From Galbibacter orientalis DSM 19592 (GTDB lineage: Bacteria; Bacteroidota; Bacteroidia; Flavobacteriales; Flavobacteriaceae), in the NCBI RefSeq assembly GCF_000260115.1, contig NZ_JH651379.1:1678501-1742500 (forward strand): 64,000 nucleotides of DNA. The letters run 5' to 3'. Below, in pieces: positions 1 to 8,365 of the stretch. The first letter of the stretch is position 1; each line of letters opens with the position of its first letter. The position numbers and the translations under genes were made by a program. The notes under the pieces were generated by a model that saw nothing but the letters and a program-made list of their open reading frames with translations, was not told the DNA's origin and made no database searches.

Positions 1-165
1 CCTGAAGGAGTAACTTCCGCAGAAAAATTTATTGATGATATATTGTATGATAAAAGCATATTTATAACTCCAGGAACCATTTTTGGGAGTAATGGAGAAG
101 GATATATCCGGTTTTCACTTTGTGTAAAAGAAGACAAAATAAAGGAAGCAATAGATAGATTTTAG
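1..165 (+). CDS. Aminotransferase class I/II, C-terminal fragment
   Basis: The window opens inside this gene; 54 codons and the TAG stop remain. The visible residues include a TPGTIFG segment followed by GEGYIRFSLC, the typical C-terminal signature of PLP-dependent fold-type I aminotransferases, where the Arg of YIRFSL binds the substrate carboxylate. It lies directly upstream of tyrA and a DAHP synthase/chorismate mutase, so transamination of phenylpyruvate/hydroxyphenylpyruvate (or prephenate) is the likely role; this is inferred from context. The PLP lysine lies outside the window. Confidence 0.8.
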   Translation, partial: PEGVTSAEKFIDDILYDKSIFITPGTIFGSNGEGYIRFSLCVKEDKIKEAIDRF

Positions 166-338
166 AGGAGGGGGAAAGAAGGTCAAAAAGATAGAGTAGA
201 GGGAATAGAAAATAGAAAATAGAGAAGAGAGGATAGAGAAGAGAGAAGAGTGTACAGAGAGAGTAGATTGAAGAGTAATGAAAATAGAGAAGATAGAAGA
301 TAGAAGAGAGTAAAGAGAAATGGAAAAAGAGAAAAAAT
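166..338. repeat. Purine-rich low-complexity spacer
   Basis: The plus strand between the aminotransferase stop and tyrA is almost entirely A and G, with loosely repeated GATAGA / AGAAGA units. No promoter or hairpin is evident. It resembles a degenerate simple-sequence tract that expands by slippage. Because of it, a long but meaningless pyrimidine-coded frame opens on the minus strand. Confidence 0.6.
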
Positions 339-392
339 GATGGATTTGTTAATTCTAAATTGTGTGTCAGAACTTGTAAATAAAAATTCAAA

Positions 393-1253
393 ATGAATGT
401 ATTTATAATAGGGTTAGGGCTCATAGGAGGGTCGATGGCAATCGACATGAAAGCTGCCAATAACGATATTAAAATTATTGGGTTTGATGCAGACCAAAAC
501 CATATGGAAGAAGCCTTAGCGCTTGGTTTTATAGATGAGAAGGGAGTTTTTGAAGATGTAAAGAATGCTGATGTAGTTATAATTTCTATTCCTGTAAATG
601 TGTCTATAGATGTAACTCCTAAGGTGTTGGACATCGTAAAAGACGATACTTTGGTTTTTGATGTTGGTTCCACAAAAGTTAATATTTGTAGTGTTATAGA
701 AAATCATCCAAAGCGAAGAAATTTTTTAGCAACACATCCAATTGCTGGGACAGAATTTTCTGGACCTAAAGCAGCAATTAAAGGATTGTATAAAGACAAA
801 ACAAATATTATTTGTGAGGTTGAAAAAACGGCTTTTAAGTTGCAAGAGCGTGCATTTACAATTTTTAACGATTTAGGAATGCGAATTAGGTATATGGAAC
901 CAAAAGCACATGATAGGCACATTGCATATGTATCGCATTTATCGCACATAAGTTCATTTATGTTAGGGAAAACGGTAATTGAAAAAGAAAAAAATGAACG
1001 AGATATTTTCGATATGGCAGGCAGTGGATTTGAGAGTACAGTACGTTTAGCCAAGAGTTCGCCCGCAATGTGGAGTCCTATTTTTGAGCATAATAAAGAA
1101 AATGTAATAGAAACATTAGACGAATATATTACCAATCTTCTGAGATTTAAGCAATTGATGGAAGAAGATGATTTTGAAGCTATTTATAAAGAAATGGCAG
1201 AAACAAATAGAATAAAAGAAATATTAAAAGGAATTTCAATCAAAACTTCATAA
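393..1253 (+). CDS. tyrA: Prephenate dehydrogenase
   Basis: A 286-residue protein that oxidatively decarboxylates prephenate to 4-hydroxyphenylpyruvate in tyrosine synthesis. The N-terminus is a Rossmann dinucleotide site (GLGLIGGS, residues about 7-14). The motif ATHPIAGTE (around residue 113) and the later HDRHIAYVSHLSH segment carry the histidines expected for the TyrA active site. Length is normal for a monofunctional TyrA. The ATG at 393 places the Gly-rich loop at the usual distance from the N-terminus. The next gene (DAHP synthase/chorismate mutase) begins 11 nt after the stop, so the two are surely co-transcribed. Confidence 0.95.
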   Translation: MNVFIIGLGLIGGSMAIDMKAANNDIKIIGFDADQNHMEEALALGFIDEKGVFEDVKNADVVIISIPVNVSIDVTPKVLDIVKDDTLVFDVGSTKVNICSVIENHPKRRNFLATHPIAGTEFSGPKAAIKGLYKDKTNIICEVEKTAFKLQERAFTIFNDLGMRIRYMEPKAHDRHIAYVSHLSHISSFMLGKTVIEKEKNERDIFDMAGSGFESTVRLAKSSPAMWSPIFEHNKENVIETLDEYITNLLRFKQLMEEDDFEAIYKEMAETNRIKEILKGISIKTS

Positions 1254-1264
1254 GTAAAATTAAA

Positions 1265-2347
1265 ATGGAAAATTCAGCAGGATTAAGAACATGGTTAGAC
1301 AAGATGAACTTAGATCATCCGCTAGTAATAGCAGGTCCATGTAGCGCAGAAACAGAAGAACAAGTATTAAAAATTGCTCACGAGCTTAAAGACAGCGATG
1401 TAAACTACTACCGTGCTGGAATTTGGAAGCCTAGAACTCGCCCAGGGAATTTTGAAGGTGTTGGTGCTATTGGTTTAGAGTGGTTAAAGAAAGTTAAAGA
1501 AGAAACGGGTTTAAAAACAGCTACCGAGGTTGCTAATAGAGCACACGTAGAATTAGCATTGGAGAACGATGTAGATTTATTATGGATTGGAGCACGCTCT
1601 ACCGTAAGTCCGTTTATTATTCAAGAAATTGCAGACGCACTTGAAGGAACCGATAAGATTGTATTGGTAAAAAACCCAGTTAATCCAGACCTTTCTTTAT
1701 GGTTAGGAGGGGTGGAACGTTTGTACAGCAAAAACATTAAAAACTTAGGAGTTATTCACAGAGGGTTTTCAACTTATGAGAAATCTAAATACCGTAATAA
1801 TCCAGAGTGGCAATTGGCTATTGAACTTCAGAATAAATTTCCAGATTTACCTTTAATTTTAGATCCATCTCATATTACAGGAAATAGAGAAATGATTTTT
1901 GATGTTTCTCAAACTGCTTTAGATTTAAATTATGATGGATTAATGATTGAAACTCATAATAATCCTGATAAAGCATGGAGTGATGCTGCACAACAAGTTA
2001 CTCCAGAGTCTTTAAAACAGATTATGCGTGATTTAAAAATTAGAAAAGAGACAGACGAAGAAGCAGATTATAATAATAAATTAACTAATTGTCGTGCTCA
2101 GATTGATGTTATCGATAATTCATTAGTAGAAATGCTAGGAAAAAGAATGAAGGTTTCTGATGAAATTGGAAAACTTAAAAAATCGCGTAACGTAGCCGTT
2201 CTTCAGTCTAAAAGATGGAATGAAATTCTTGGAAAAATGATAATGGATGGAGAAGAAAAAGGATTAAGTGAAGAATTTATTTTACGTATTTTTAAAGCAA
2301 TTCACCAAGAATCTATTAACCACCAAGAAAAGGTAGTAAAAGGATAA
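1265..2347 (+). CDS. Bifunctional DAHP synthase / chorismate mutase
   Basis: A 360-residue fusion. Residues about 1-260 are a class I DAHP synthase of the KDPG-aldolase-like type (PCSAETEEQ, KPRTRPG, and DPSHITG near the metal site), condensing phosphoenolpyruvate and erythrose 4-phosphate. Residues about 265-355 are a type II (AroQ) chorismate mutase helix bundle (CRAQIDVIDNSLVEMLGKRM, then IGKLKKSRN and IHQES). The fusion joins the first step of the shikimate pathway to the branch towards phenylalanine and tyrosine. This architecture is standard in Bacteroidota, where the mutase domain can mediate feedback control of the synthase. It forms an operon with tyrA. Confidence 0.95.
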   Translation: MENSAGLRTWLDKMNLDHPLVIAGPCSAETEEQVLKIAHELKDSDVNYYRAGIWKPRTRPGNFEGVGAIGLEWLKKVKEETGLKTATEVANRAHVELALENDVDLLWIGARSTVSPFIIQEIADALEGTDKIVLVKNPVNPDLSLWLGGVERLYSKNIKNLGVIHRGFSTYEKSKYRNNPEWQLAIELQNKFPDLPLILDPSHITGNREMIFDVSQTALDLNYDGLMIETHNNPDKAWSDAAQQVTPESLKQIMRDLKIRKETDEEADYNNKLTNCRAQIDVIDNSLVEMLGKRMKVSDEIGKLKKSRNVAVLQSKRWNEILGKMIMDGEEKGLSEEFILRIFKAIHQESINHQEKVVKG

Positions 2348-2363
2348 TTAAATTGTATAAATG

Positions 2364-2421
2364 GAAGTCAAAAGTACAGACGAAGAAGATCGCTAACTTC
2401 TAAATTTGTACTTTTGACTTC
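2364..2421 (+). repeat. Perfect 15-bp inverted repeat between aroF/CM and rsgA
   Basis: GAAGTCAAAAGTACA at 2364-2378 is repeated as its exact reverse complement at 2407-2421, with a 28-nt loop, followed by TTACTTTTT. It can fold into an A/T-rich stem ending in a T tract just after the aromatic operon, so it may act as a terminator; the loop is long for that. It fits an intergenic palindromic repeat, but no second copy was seen in this window. Confidence 0.6.
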
Positions 2422-2433
2422 TTACTTTTTAAT

Positions 2434-3381
2434 ATGACGGGAATTGTTTATAAATCAACAGGAAGTTGGTATAGTGTTAAAACGGAAAATGGCAAGTTTT
2501 ACAATTGTAGAATAAAGGGGAAGTTTAGAATTCAAGGTATAAAGAGTACTAATCCCATTGCTGTTGGAGATATTGTTACGCTAGACCTAGAAACTATTGG
2601 CGATGAAACTTTAGGGGTAATTAAAGATATCCACGAACGAAAAAATTATATCATTCGTAAATCGGTTAATCTTTCCAAAAGAACCCATATTATTGGCGCT
2701 AATATTGATAATGCTTTTCTGCTAATTACACTTAACAATCCCACTACATTTACCGATTTTATAGATCGTTTTTTGGTTACTTCAGAAGCATACCATGTAA
2801 CTCCTATATTACTTTTTAATAAAATAGACACCTATACCGAAGCGGAATTAATAGACGTTCGTTACTTAATAAGTGTATATGAGCAAATAGGGTACAAGTG
2901 TATTGAAGTTTCTGCCAAAACTGGATTAAATATAGAAGAAGTTAAGTCTTTAATGACTGGTAAAACAAGTATTTTTTCTGGGCACTCAGGGGTAGGGAAA
3001 TCTACATTAATAAATACAATAGAACCAGCGTTGGACTTAAAAACTTCTGAAATTTCAGAGCAACATAAGCAAGGGCAGCATACTACAACCTTTGCCGAAA
3101 TGTTTGATCTTAGTTTTGATGCACGTATTATTGATACGCCAGGAATAAAAGGTTTTGGAATTGTGAATATGGAAAAATATGAAGTAGGAAATTATTTTCC
3201 AGAATTTTTTAAGCTGAAAAGTGAATGTAAGTTTAATAACTGTTTGCATATAGACGAGCCAAAGTGCGCTATTAAAGATGCTTTAGAAGAAGATAAAATA
3301 GCTTGGAGTCGTTATAAAAGTTATTTACAAATAATAGAAGGAGAAGAAGAAAATTATAGAACCGATATTTACGGCGATTGA
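2434..3381 (+). CDS. rsgA: Ribosome small subunit-dependent GTPase A
   Basis: A 315-residue circularly permuted GTPase that acts in late 30S subunit maturation. An N-terminal OB-fold (about 1-70) precedes the permuted G domain: the G4 motif FNKID comes first, then the P-loop GHSGVGKST, then the G3-type DTPG. The C-terminal zinc module is present as CKFNNCLHIDEPKC. All hallmarks are intact and the length is normal. The ATG at 2434 lies 13 nt beyond the inverted repeat, so the gene probably has its own promoter or is read through. Confidence 0.95.
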   Translation: MTGIVYKSTGSWYSVKTENGKFYNCRIKGKFRIQGIKSTNPIAVGDIVTLDLETIGDETLGVIKDIHERKNYIIRKSVNLSKRTHIIGANIDNAFLLITLNNPTTFTDFIDRFLVTSEAYHVTPILLFNKIDTYTEAELIDVRYLISVYEQIGYKCIEVSAKTGLNIEEVKSLMTGKTSIFSGHSGVGKSTLINTIEPALDLKTSEISEQHKQGQHTTTFAEMFDLSFDARIIDTPGIKGFGIVNMEKYEVGNYFPEFFKLKSECKFNNCLHIDEPKCAIKDALEEDKIAWSRYKSYLQIIEGEEENYRTDIYGD

Positions 3382-3446
3382 TTTTGGAAGCTGAAAAATG
3401 CTAAATAATTAGTTTTTGTTGTATGGTAAAGCCAAATAAGTTTCAA

Positions 3447-3532
3447 ATCAATACTAACAACCAATCATCTATTAACTATTAACCAATAACCAATAACTAA
3501 CAACCTATCAACTATCAACTATTAACCAAATC
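3447..3532. repeat. G-free low-complexity spacer upstream of dtd
   Basis: A run of degenerate units such as CAACTATTAACC and AATAACCAATAACTAAC with almost no G on the plus strand ends directly at the dtd start codon. It probably arose by slippage. No promoter motif can be made out within it. Confidence 0.5.
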
Positions 3533-3985
3533 ATGCGTATAGTTATACAAAGAGTTACAGAAGCTAGTGTTACCATAGAAGGCAAAGTAAAATCTGAAAT
3601 TAAAAAAGGGTTGCTTGTTCTTTTAGGAATAGAGGATGCCGATACACAAGAAGATATAGCATGGCTTTGTCGGAAAATAGTAGGACTCCGTATTTTTAAC
3701 GATGCAGAAGGCGTAATGAATTTGTCAATAAAAGATGTTGATGGAGATGCAATAGTTGTGAGTCAGTTTACCTTGCATGCTTCTACAAAAAAAGGAAACA
3801 GACCTTCCTATTTAAAAGCAGCAAAACCAGAGGTGTCAATTCCTTTGTACGAAGCCTTTGTTAATCAGCTTGAAAATGAATTAGGAAAAAAAGTTGGAAC
3901 AGGAGAATTTGGTGCAGATATGAAAGTTTCTTTACTAAATGATGGCCCTGTAACGATTATAATTGATTCTAAAAATAGGATTTAA
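3533..3985 (+). CDS. dtd: D-aminoacyl-tRNA deacylase
   Basis: A 150-residue DTD that hydrolyses D-aminoacyl-tRNA (for example D-Tyr-tRNA) in the cytoplasm. The family motifs are visible: MRIVIQRV at the start, SQFTLHAST in the middle, and NDGPVTIIID at the C-terminus, where the Gly-Pro pair is the chirality-selective element. Full length. The ATG at 3533 gives the canonical N-terminus. The gene stands alone between rsgA and the DUF3857 pair. Confidence 0.95.
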   Translation: MRIVIQRVTEASVTIEGKVKSEIKKGLLVLLGIEDADTQEDIAWLCRKIVGLRIFNDAEGVMNLSIKDVDGDAIVVSQFTLHASTKKGNRPSYLKAAKPEVSIPLYEAFVNQLENELGKKVGTGEFGADMKVSLLNDGPVTIIIDSKNRI

Positions 3986-4053
3986 TCAATGAAAATGTTG
4001 CTTATTTAAAGAAGTTTTATATTTTTATTCCCCAACTAATCCTAAACACCCAA

Positions 4054-5973
4054 ATGAGGTTAAAAAACCTATTAGGCTTTATATGTCTATTTGTATCGCT
4101 AAGTGCTTCTTATTCACAAGAATCTATTGAATTACAATCTGTATTACTTCAAAATGAATCTCTAAAAAATGCTGATGCTGTAGTACGGTATGATAGCATC
4201 TCTGTAAACATGTCATCTTTTGATGAGATGAAAATATATAAGGAATATACCATAACAGTACTCAATAAGGCAGGGAATAGCCATATTGATACGTATGAAT
4301 ATTATAATGAGGGTAGAAGAATTAATTCATTAGAAATAAGTATTTATAATCAACTAGGGCAAGAGATAAAGAAATATAAAAAAAGAGATTTTATAGACAA
4401 AAGTGCGGTTCCGAATGGAACACTTTATTCTGACCATAGAATGCTTTATGTTGATTATACGCCTACAACATATCCATATACTTTAAAATTTGTATCTGAA
4501 ATAGAAACTTCCAATACAGCTTATATTCCTTCTTGGTATTTTATCTCTGGGTATAATTTAAGCGTAGAAAAAAGTGTATACCATATTGCTTATCAAAAAG
4601 ATACAGAATTGAGGTTTAAAGAAGATAATTTTGATGGGTATGATATTAAAAAGATATCAGATGATAATATAATTACATATAAAGCCAATTCCTTGCCTGC
4701 CATTGAAAGGGAAGAATTAGCGCCAAGTTTATTAAATAGAATTCCTAAAATTCAAGTTGCATCGAATCATTTTAGTGTAAATGGAATAGAGGGAAATGCT
4801 TCAAACTGGAATGAGTTGGGGCAATGGATGTACGACAAGATTTTGGCGGATAGAACTAACCTATCAGGAGCTTCTGTTCAGAATGTAAAACAATTAGTTG
4901 CAGGAATTGAAGATCCTCTCATAAAGGCTCAAAAGGTATATGAATATGTGCAAGAGCAAACACGTTATATAAGTGTTCAAGTAGGAATAGGGGGAATTCA
5001 GCCAATAGCGGCAGAAGAGGTTGATATGGTAAAGTATGGCGACTGTAAAGGGCTTTCAAATTATACAAAAGCGTTATTGGAAAAAGTAGGTGTAGAGGCT
5101 TATTATACCCATGTGGAAGCTGGAAGTAATTTAGTAGATTTTGATAAAGAATTTGCTTCTTTAGCACAAGGGAATCATGCAATTTTAGCTATTCCTTCTG
5201 ATAATGGATACTTATGGATAGATTGTACCTCAAGAATTCATCCATTTAACTTTGTGGGAGATTTTACAGATAATAGGAATGTGTTAATAATGAAGCCAGA
5301 AGGAGGGGAAATAGTAAAAACAGTGTCTTATTTAAATGAACATAACTCTAAGGAAACTATTGGTGCGTTTGAATTAATGGGAGATGGCGGGATTAAAGGA
5401 CAAGTAGAGATAGTGTCCAAAGGGATTGTTTATGATAATCATTTTATATTGGAAGGAAATAATCATGAAGATTTATTAAATTATTATAAAGAGTATTGGG
5501 GTTATATAAATAATTTGAATTTAGAAAACATCAGTTTTGAAAACGATAAAGACAATGTAGTTTTTACTGAGAAAGTAGATGTTTCTGCTAAAAAATATGG
5601 ATCAATATCGGGAAGTCGTATGATTTTTAATTTGAATTCTTTTGACAGAAACATGTACATCCCATCTCGATATAGAGATCGAAAATCACCATTTGAAATA
5701 GAACGAGGATTTCAACATTCCGATACATATAAAATAAAAATTCCAGAAGGGTATCAAATTGAGGCAATGCCGAGTAACGAATCATTTGAGAATGAATTTG
5801 GAAGTTATTCATTTGAATTAGAAAAAACAGAAGACAATAATCTTTTATATAAAAAGAAGTTTTTTTTGAAAAATGGTATTTATCCTAAAGAAAAGTACAA
5901 TCAATATAGAGATTTTAGGAAGAATATATCAAAACTTGAAAACGCTAAAATAGTATTAATCAACAACAGTTAA
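4054..5973 (+). CDS. Secreted DUF3857 / transglutaminase-like protein (intact triad)
   Basis: A 639-residue exported protein. A signal peptide (about 1-22, ending SYSQ) is followed by a DUF3857 beta-rich domain, a transglutaminase-like cysteine-protease fold and a C-terminal DUF3858-like beta domain. The putative catalytic triad is readable: C331 in YGDCKGLS, H375 in GNHAIL and D390 in WIDCTS. Substrate is unknown; the family is common in Bacteroidota and probably acts in the periplasm or at the cell surface. It is followed after 2 nt by a paralogue, so the two are co-expressed. Confidence 0.85.
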   Translation: MRLKNLLGFICLFVSLSASYSQESIELQSVLLQNESLKNADAVVRYDSISVNMSSFDEMKIYKEYTITVLNKAGNSHIDTYEYYNEGRRINSLEISIYNQLGQEIKKYKKRDFIDKSAVPNGTLYSDHRMLYVDYTPTTYPYTLKFVSEIETSNTAYIPSWYFISGYNLSVEKSVYHIAYQKDTELRFKEDNFDGYDIKKISDDNIITYKANSLPAIEREELAPSLLNRIPKIQVASNHFSVNGIEGNASNWNELGQWMYDKILADRTNLSGASVQNVKQLVAGIEDPLIKAQKVYEYVQEQTRYISVQVGIGGIQPIAAEEVDMVKYGDCKGLSNYTKALLEKVGVEAYYTHVEAGSNLVDFDKEFASLAQGNHAILAIPSDNGYLWIDCTSRIHPFNFVGDFTDNRNVLIMKPEGGEIVKTVSYLNEHNSKETIGAFELMGDGGIKGQVEIVSKGIVYDNHFILEGNNHEDLLNYYKEYWGYINNLNLENISFENDKDNVVFTEKVDVSAKKYGSISGSRMIFNLNSFDRNMYIPSRYRDRKSPFEIERGFQHSDTYKIKIPEGYQIEAMPSNESFENEFGSYSFELEKTEDNNLLYKKKFFLKNGIYPKEKYNQYRDFRKNISKLENAKIVLINNS

Positions 5974-5975
5974 AC

Positions 5976-7997
5976 ATGACCAAAACTTATTACCTACTAT
6001 TACTACTACTCTTAACTTTAAACGGAATATTTGCTCAAGATTATGAATTTGGAAAGATATCCGAAGAAGAGTTGGCCTTAAAAAATCATAAACTAGATTC
6101 TTCTGCTGTAGCATCTGTTCTTTATGAAAAACAAAATTCTACTATTGAATATAAAGATGGACTCGGATTTGTATTGGTTACTTATATTCAAAAAAGGGTA
6201 AAAATATTTGATGAGAAAGGATTTGGTTATGGAGTAGCCAAAGTTTATTTGTATACAGGCGGAACAGATGAAGAAAATTTATCAAGTTTAAGAGGGTATA
6301 CCTATAATTTAGAAGATGGAAAAATCAAGGAATCTAAACTATCAAGAGATGCCATTTTTAAGAATGATGAATCCAGATATTGGAAGAGTCAAACTTTTAC
6401 TTTTCCAGATATAAAAGAAGGGAGTATCATAGAGTATAAGTATACTATTACATCGCCTTACGTTTCTAATATTCAAACGGTAAATATACAAAAAGAAGTT
6501 CCTGTGGATTTTATAGAAGCTACTTATGAATTTCCAGAGTATTACTATTTTAAGCCTGTAGTAAAGGGGTATTTAGATATAGGATTGAAAACTAGTTCTG
6601 GTAGTGAATCTGTAAATTATATGAATAAACAAAGATCGGGAGGTACTTCTGCTTACGATCAAGTAAGAACTAGCTATCAAAGTGGCAAAATAGATTACTT
6701 AGTTAATATAAGTTCTATAAGTCTTACAGATATTCCTAGCATGAAAGATGAGCCATTTGTAAATAATATAGATAATTATAGAGCAAGTTTAGATTATGAA
6801 TTGTCTTATATTAAATATCCTAATTCTTCAATAGAAAGTTATAGTACCACATGGGAGGATGTTACAAAAAAAATATATGAGGATCCAGATTTTGGTACAG
6901 AATTAAAAAAGACAGGTTATTTTGAGGATGAAATAGATCAACTCATTAATCAAACATCTAATGTAAAAGATAAAATGGCATTAGTCTTTGAGTTTGTAAA
7001 GAATAAAATGTCATGGAATGGAGTTTACGGTTATACATGTAATGATGGGGTGAGAAATGCTTATAAAGATAATACAGGTAATGTAGCTGAGATTAATTTA
7101 ATGTTTACAGCAATGCTTCAATATTCTGGGATAGAAGCATATCCAGTTTTAGTTAGTACACGTTCAAATGGAATCCCACTTTTTCCAACACGTGAAGGCT
7201 TTAACTATGTAATTACTGCAGCCGTTGTTGGAGAGGATGTAATCTTGTTGGACGCTACAAGTAAATACTCAAAACCTAATTTATTGCCAACTAGAGCTTT
7301 AAATTGGAATGGAAGGTTGATAAAAAAAGGGGGAGAATCTTTGAAAGTAGATTTGGCTCCTCATACAATTTCTAATGAAATGGTTTTTATGAATGTGGAA
7401 TTAAATGATGATGGTTCGGTAAAAGGTAAAGTAAGAGGACAATATTTAGATTATAATGCCTATAATTATAGAGTGAAAAATGATCAAAAGAGCAAGGATG
7501 ATTTAATAAAAAGTATTGAAGATAGGTATTTGGGGGTTGAGATAGATGAATACGAAGTTAAAAACCAATATGATGTTAATAAACCACTTATTGAACAATA
7601 TAGTTTTTATAAAGAAAATGCCTATGATCAAATTGCAGATAAGATATATGTTTCGCCATTGTTTTTCTTTACACAATTAGAAAACCCATTTAAATTAGAA
7701 AAAAGAGAGTTTCCAATTGATTTTTCTTATCCTCATAAAGAAAAATATGCTATTAATATTGCTATACCAGAAGGTTATAAGGTTGAATCGTTGCCAGAGT
7801 CAACAAAGTTAGTTTTACCAGACGGAATAGGTAGTTTTTCTTATATGGCTGGAACAAGTACAGGCAATTTGCAACTTAGTGTTGAATTAGAAATTTCATC
7901 AGCAATTGTTCCATCGCTTTATTATGATTCAATAAAGCAGTATTTTAGCAAAATAATTGAAAAAGAATCAGAAAAAGTAGTATTAAGTCAAAGTTAA
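5976..7997 (+). CDS. Secreted DUF3857 / transglutaminase-like paralogue lacking catalytic residues
   Basis: A 673-residue paralogue of the preceding protein with a signal peptide (about 1-20, ending IFAQ) and the same domain order. At the position of the catalytic Cys there is N369 (NTGNVAEIN), and the His position reads Y411 (GFNYVI), while the Asp of LLDATS is kept. It is therefore probably not a cysteine hydrolase; a binding or structural role beside its active neighbour is an inference. The start lies 2 nt after the upstream stop and the stop lies 2 nt before the next start, so it is in an operon with both. Confidence 0.85.
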   Translation: MTKTYYLLLLLLLTLNGIFAQDYEFGKISEEELALKNHKLDSSAVASVLYEKQNSTIEYKDGLGFVLVTYIQKRVKIFDEKGFGYGVAKVYLYTGGTDEENLSSLRGYTYNLEDGKIKESKLSRDAIFKNDESRYWKSQTFTFPDIKEGSIIEYKYTITSPYVSNIQTVNIQKEVPVDFIEATYEFPEYYYFKPVVKGYLDIGLKTSSGSESVNYMNKQRSGGTSAYDQVRTSYQSGKIDYLVNISSISLTDIPSMKDEPFVNNIDNYRASLDYELSYIKYPNSSIESYSTTWEDVTKKIYEDPDFGTELKKTGYFEDEIDQLINQTSNVKDKMALVFEFVKNKMSWNGVYGYTCNDGVRNAYKDNTGNVAEINLMFTAMLQYSGIEAYPVLVSTRSNGIPLFPTREGFNYVITAAVVGEDVILLDATSKYSKPNLLPTRALNWNGRLIKKGGESLKVDLAPHTISNEMVFMNVELNDDGSVKGKVRGQYLDYNAYNYRVKNDQKSKDDLIKSIEDRYLGVEIDEYEVKNQYDVNKPLIEQYSFYKENAYDQIADKIYVSPLFFFTQLENPFKLEKREFPIDFSYPHKEKYAINIAIPEGYKVESLPESTKLVLPDGIGSFSYMAGTSTGNLQLSVELEISSAIVPSLYYDSIKQYFSKIIEKESEKVVLSQS

Positions 7998-7999
7998 TA

Positions 8000-8326
8000 A
8001 TGGACATAAAAAACGCACAACTCGAAGTTGATAAATGGATAAAAGAGCATGGAGTTCGCTATTTTAATGAACTTACCAATATGGCGCAACTTACAGAGGA
8101 AGTAGGAGAAGTAGCCCGTATTATTGCACGTAGATATGGAGAACAAAGCGAGAAAGAAAGCGATAAAAATAAAGATTTAGGTGAAGAACTTGCCGATGTT
8201 GTTTTTGTAGTTTTGTGCTTAGCAAACCAAACTGGAATCGACTTACAAGCTTCTTTTGATAAAAAAATGGGCATTAAAACAGAGCGTGACCACGATAGAC
8301 ACCATAATAACCAAAAATTGAAATAA
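8000..8326 (+). CDS. MazG-like nucleotide pyrophosphohydrolase
   Basis: A 108-residue all-alpha NTP pyrophosphohydrolase. The metal-binding EExxE (TEEVGEVARIIARR) and the second acidic helix EELADVVFVV match the MazG / iMazG superfamily, which hydrolyses NTPs or dNTPs to NMP and PPi. It is much shorter than tandem-domain MazG of about 260 residues. It begins 2 nt after the DUF3857 paralogue. The exact substrate cannot be told from sequence. Confidence 0.85.
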   Translation: MDIKNAQLEVDKWIKEHGVRYFNELTNMAQLTEEVGEVARIIARRYGEQSEKESDKNKDLGEELADVVFVVLCLANQTGIDLQASFDKKMGIKTERDHDRHHNNQKLK

Positions 8327-8365
8327 TTTATTTCATCAATAAAAACCATCAGAAATTTTATAATA

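Noticed and set aside
62-673. 203-codon frame on the minus strand
   Set aside because: It is antisense to the aminotransferase end, the purine-rich tract and tyrA; the purine tract gives a stop-free Ser/Leu/Tyr-rich frame without homology.
704-1135. 143-codon minus-strand frame inside tyrA
   Set aside because: Shadow frame of a well-supported gene; composition not protein-like.
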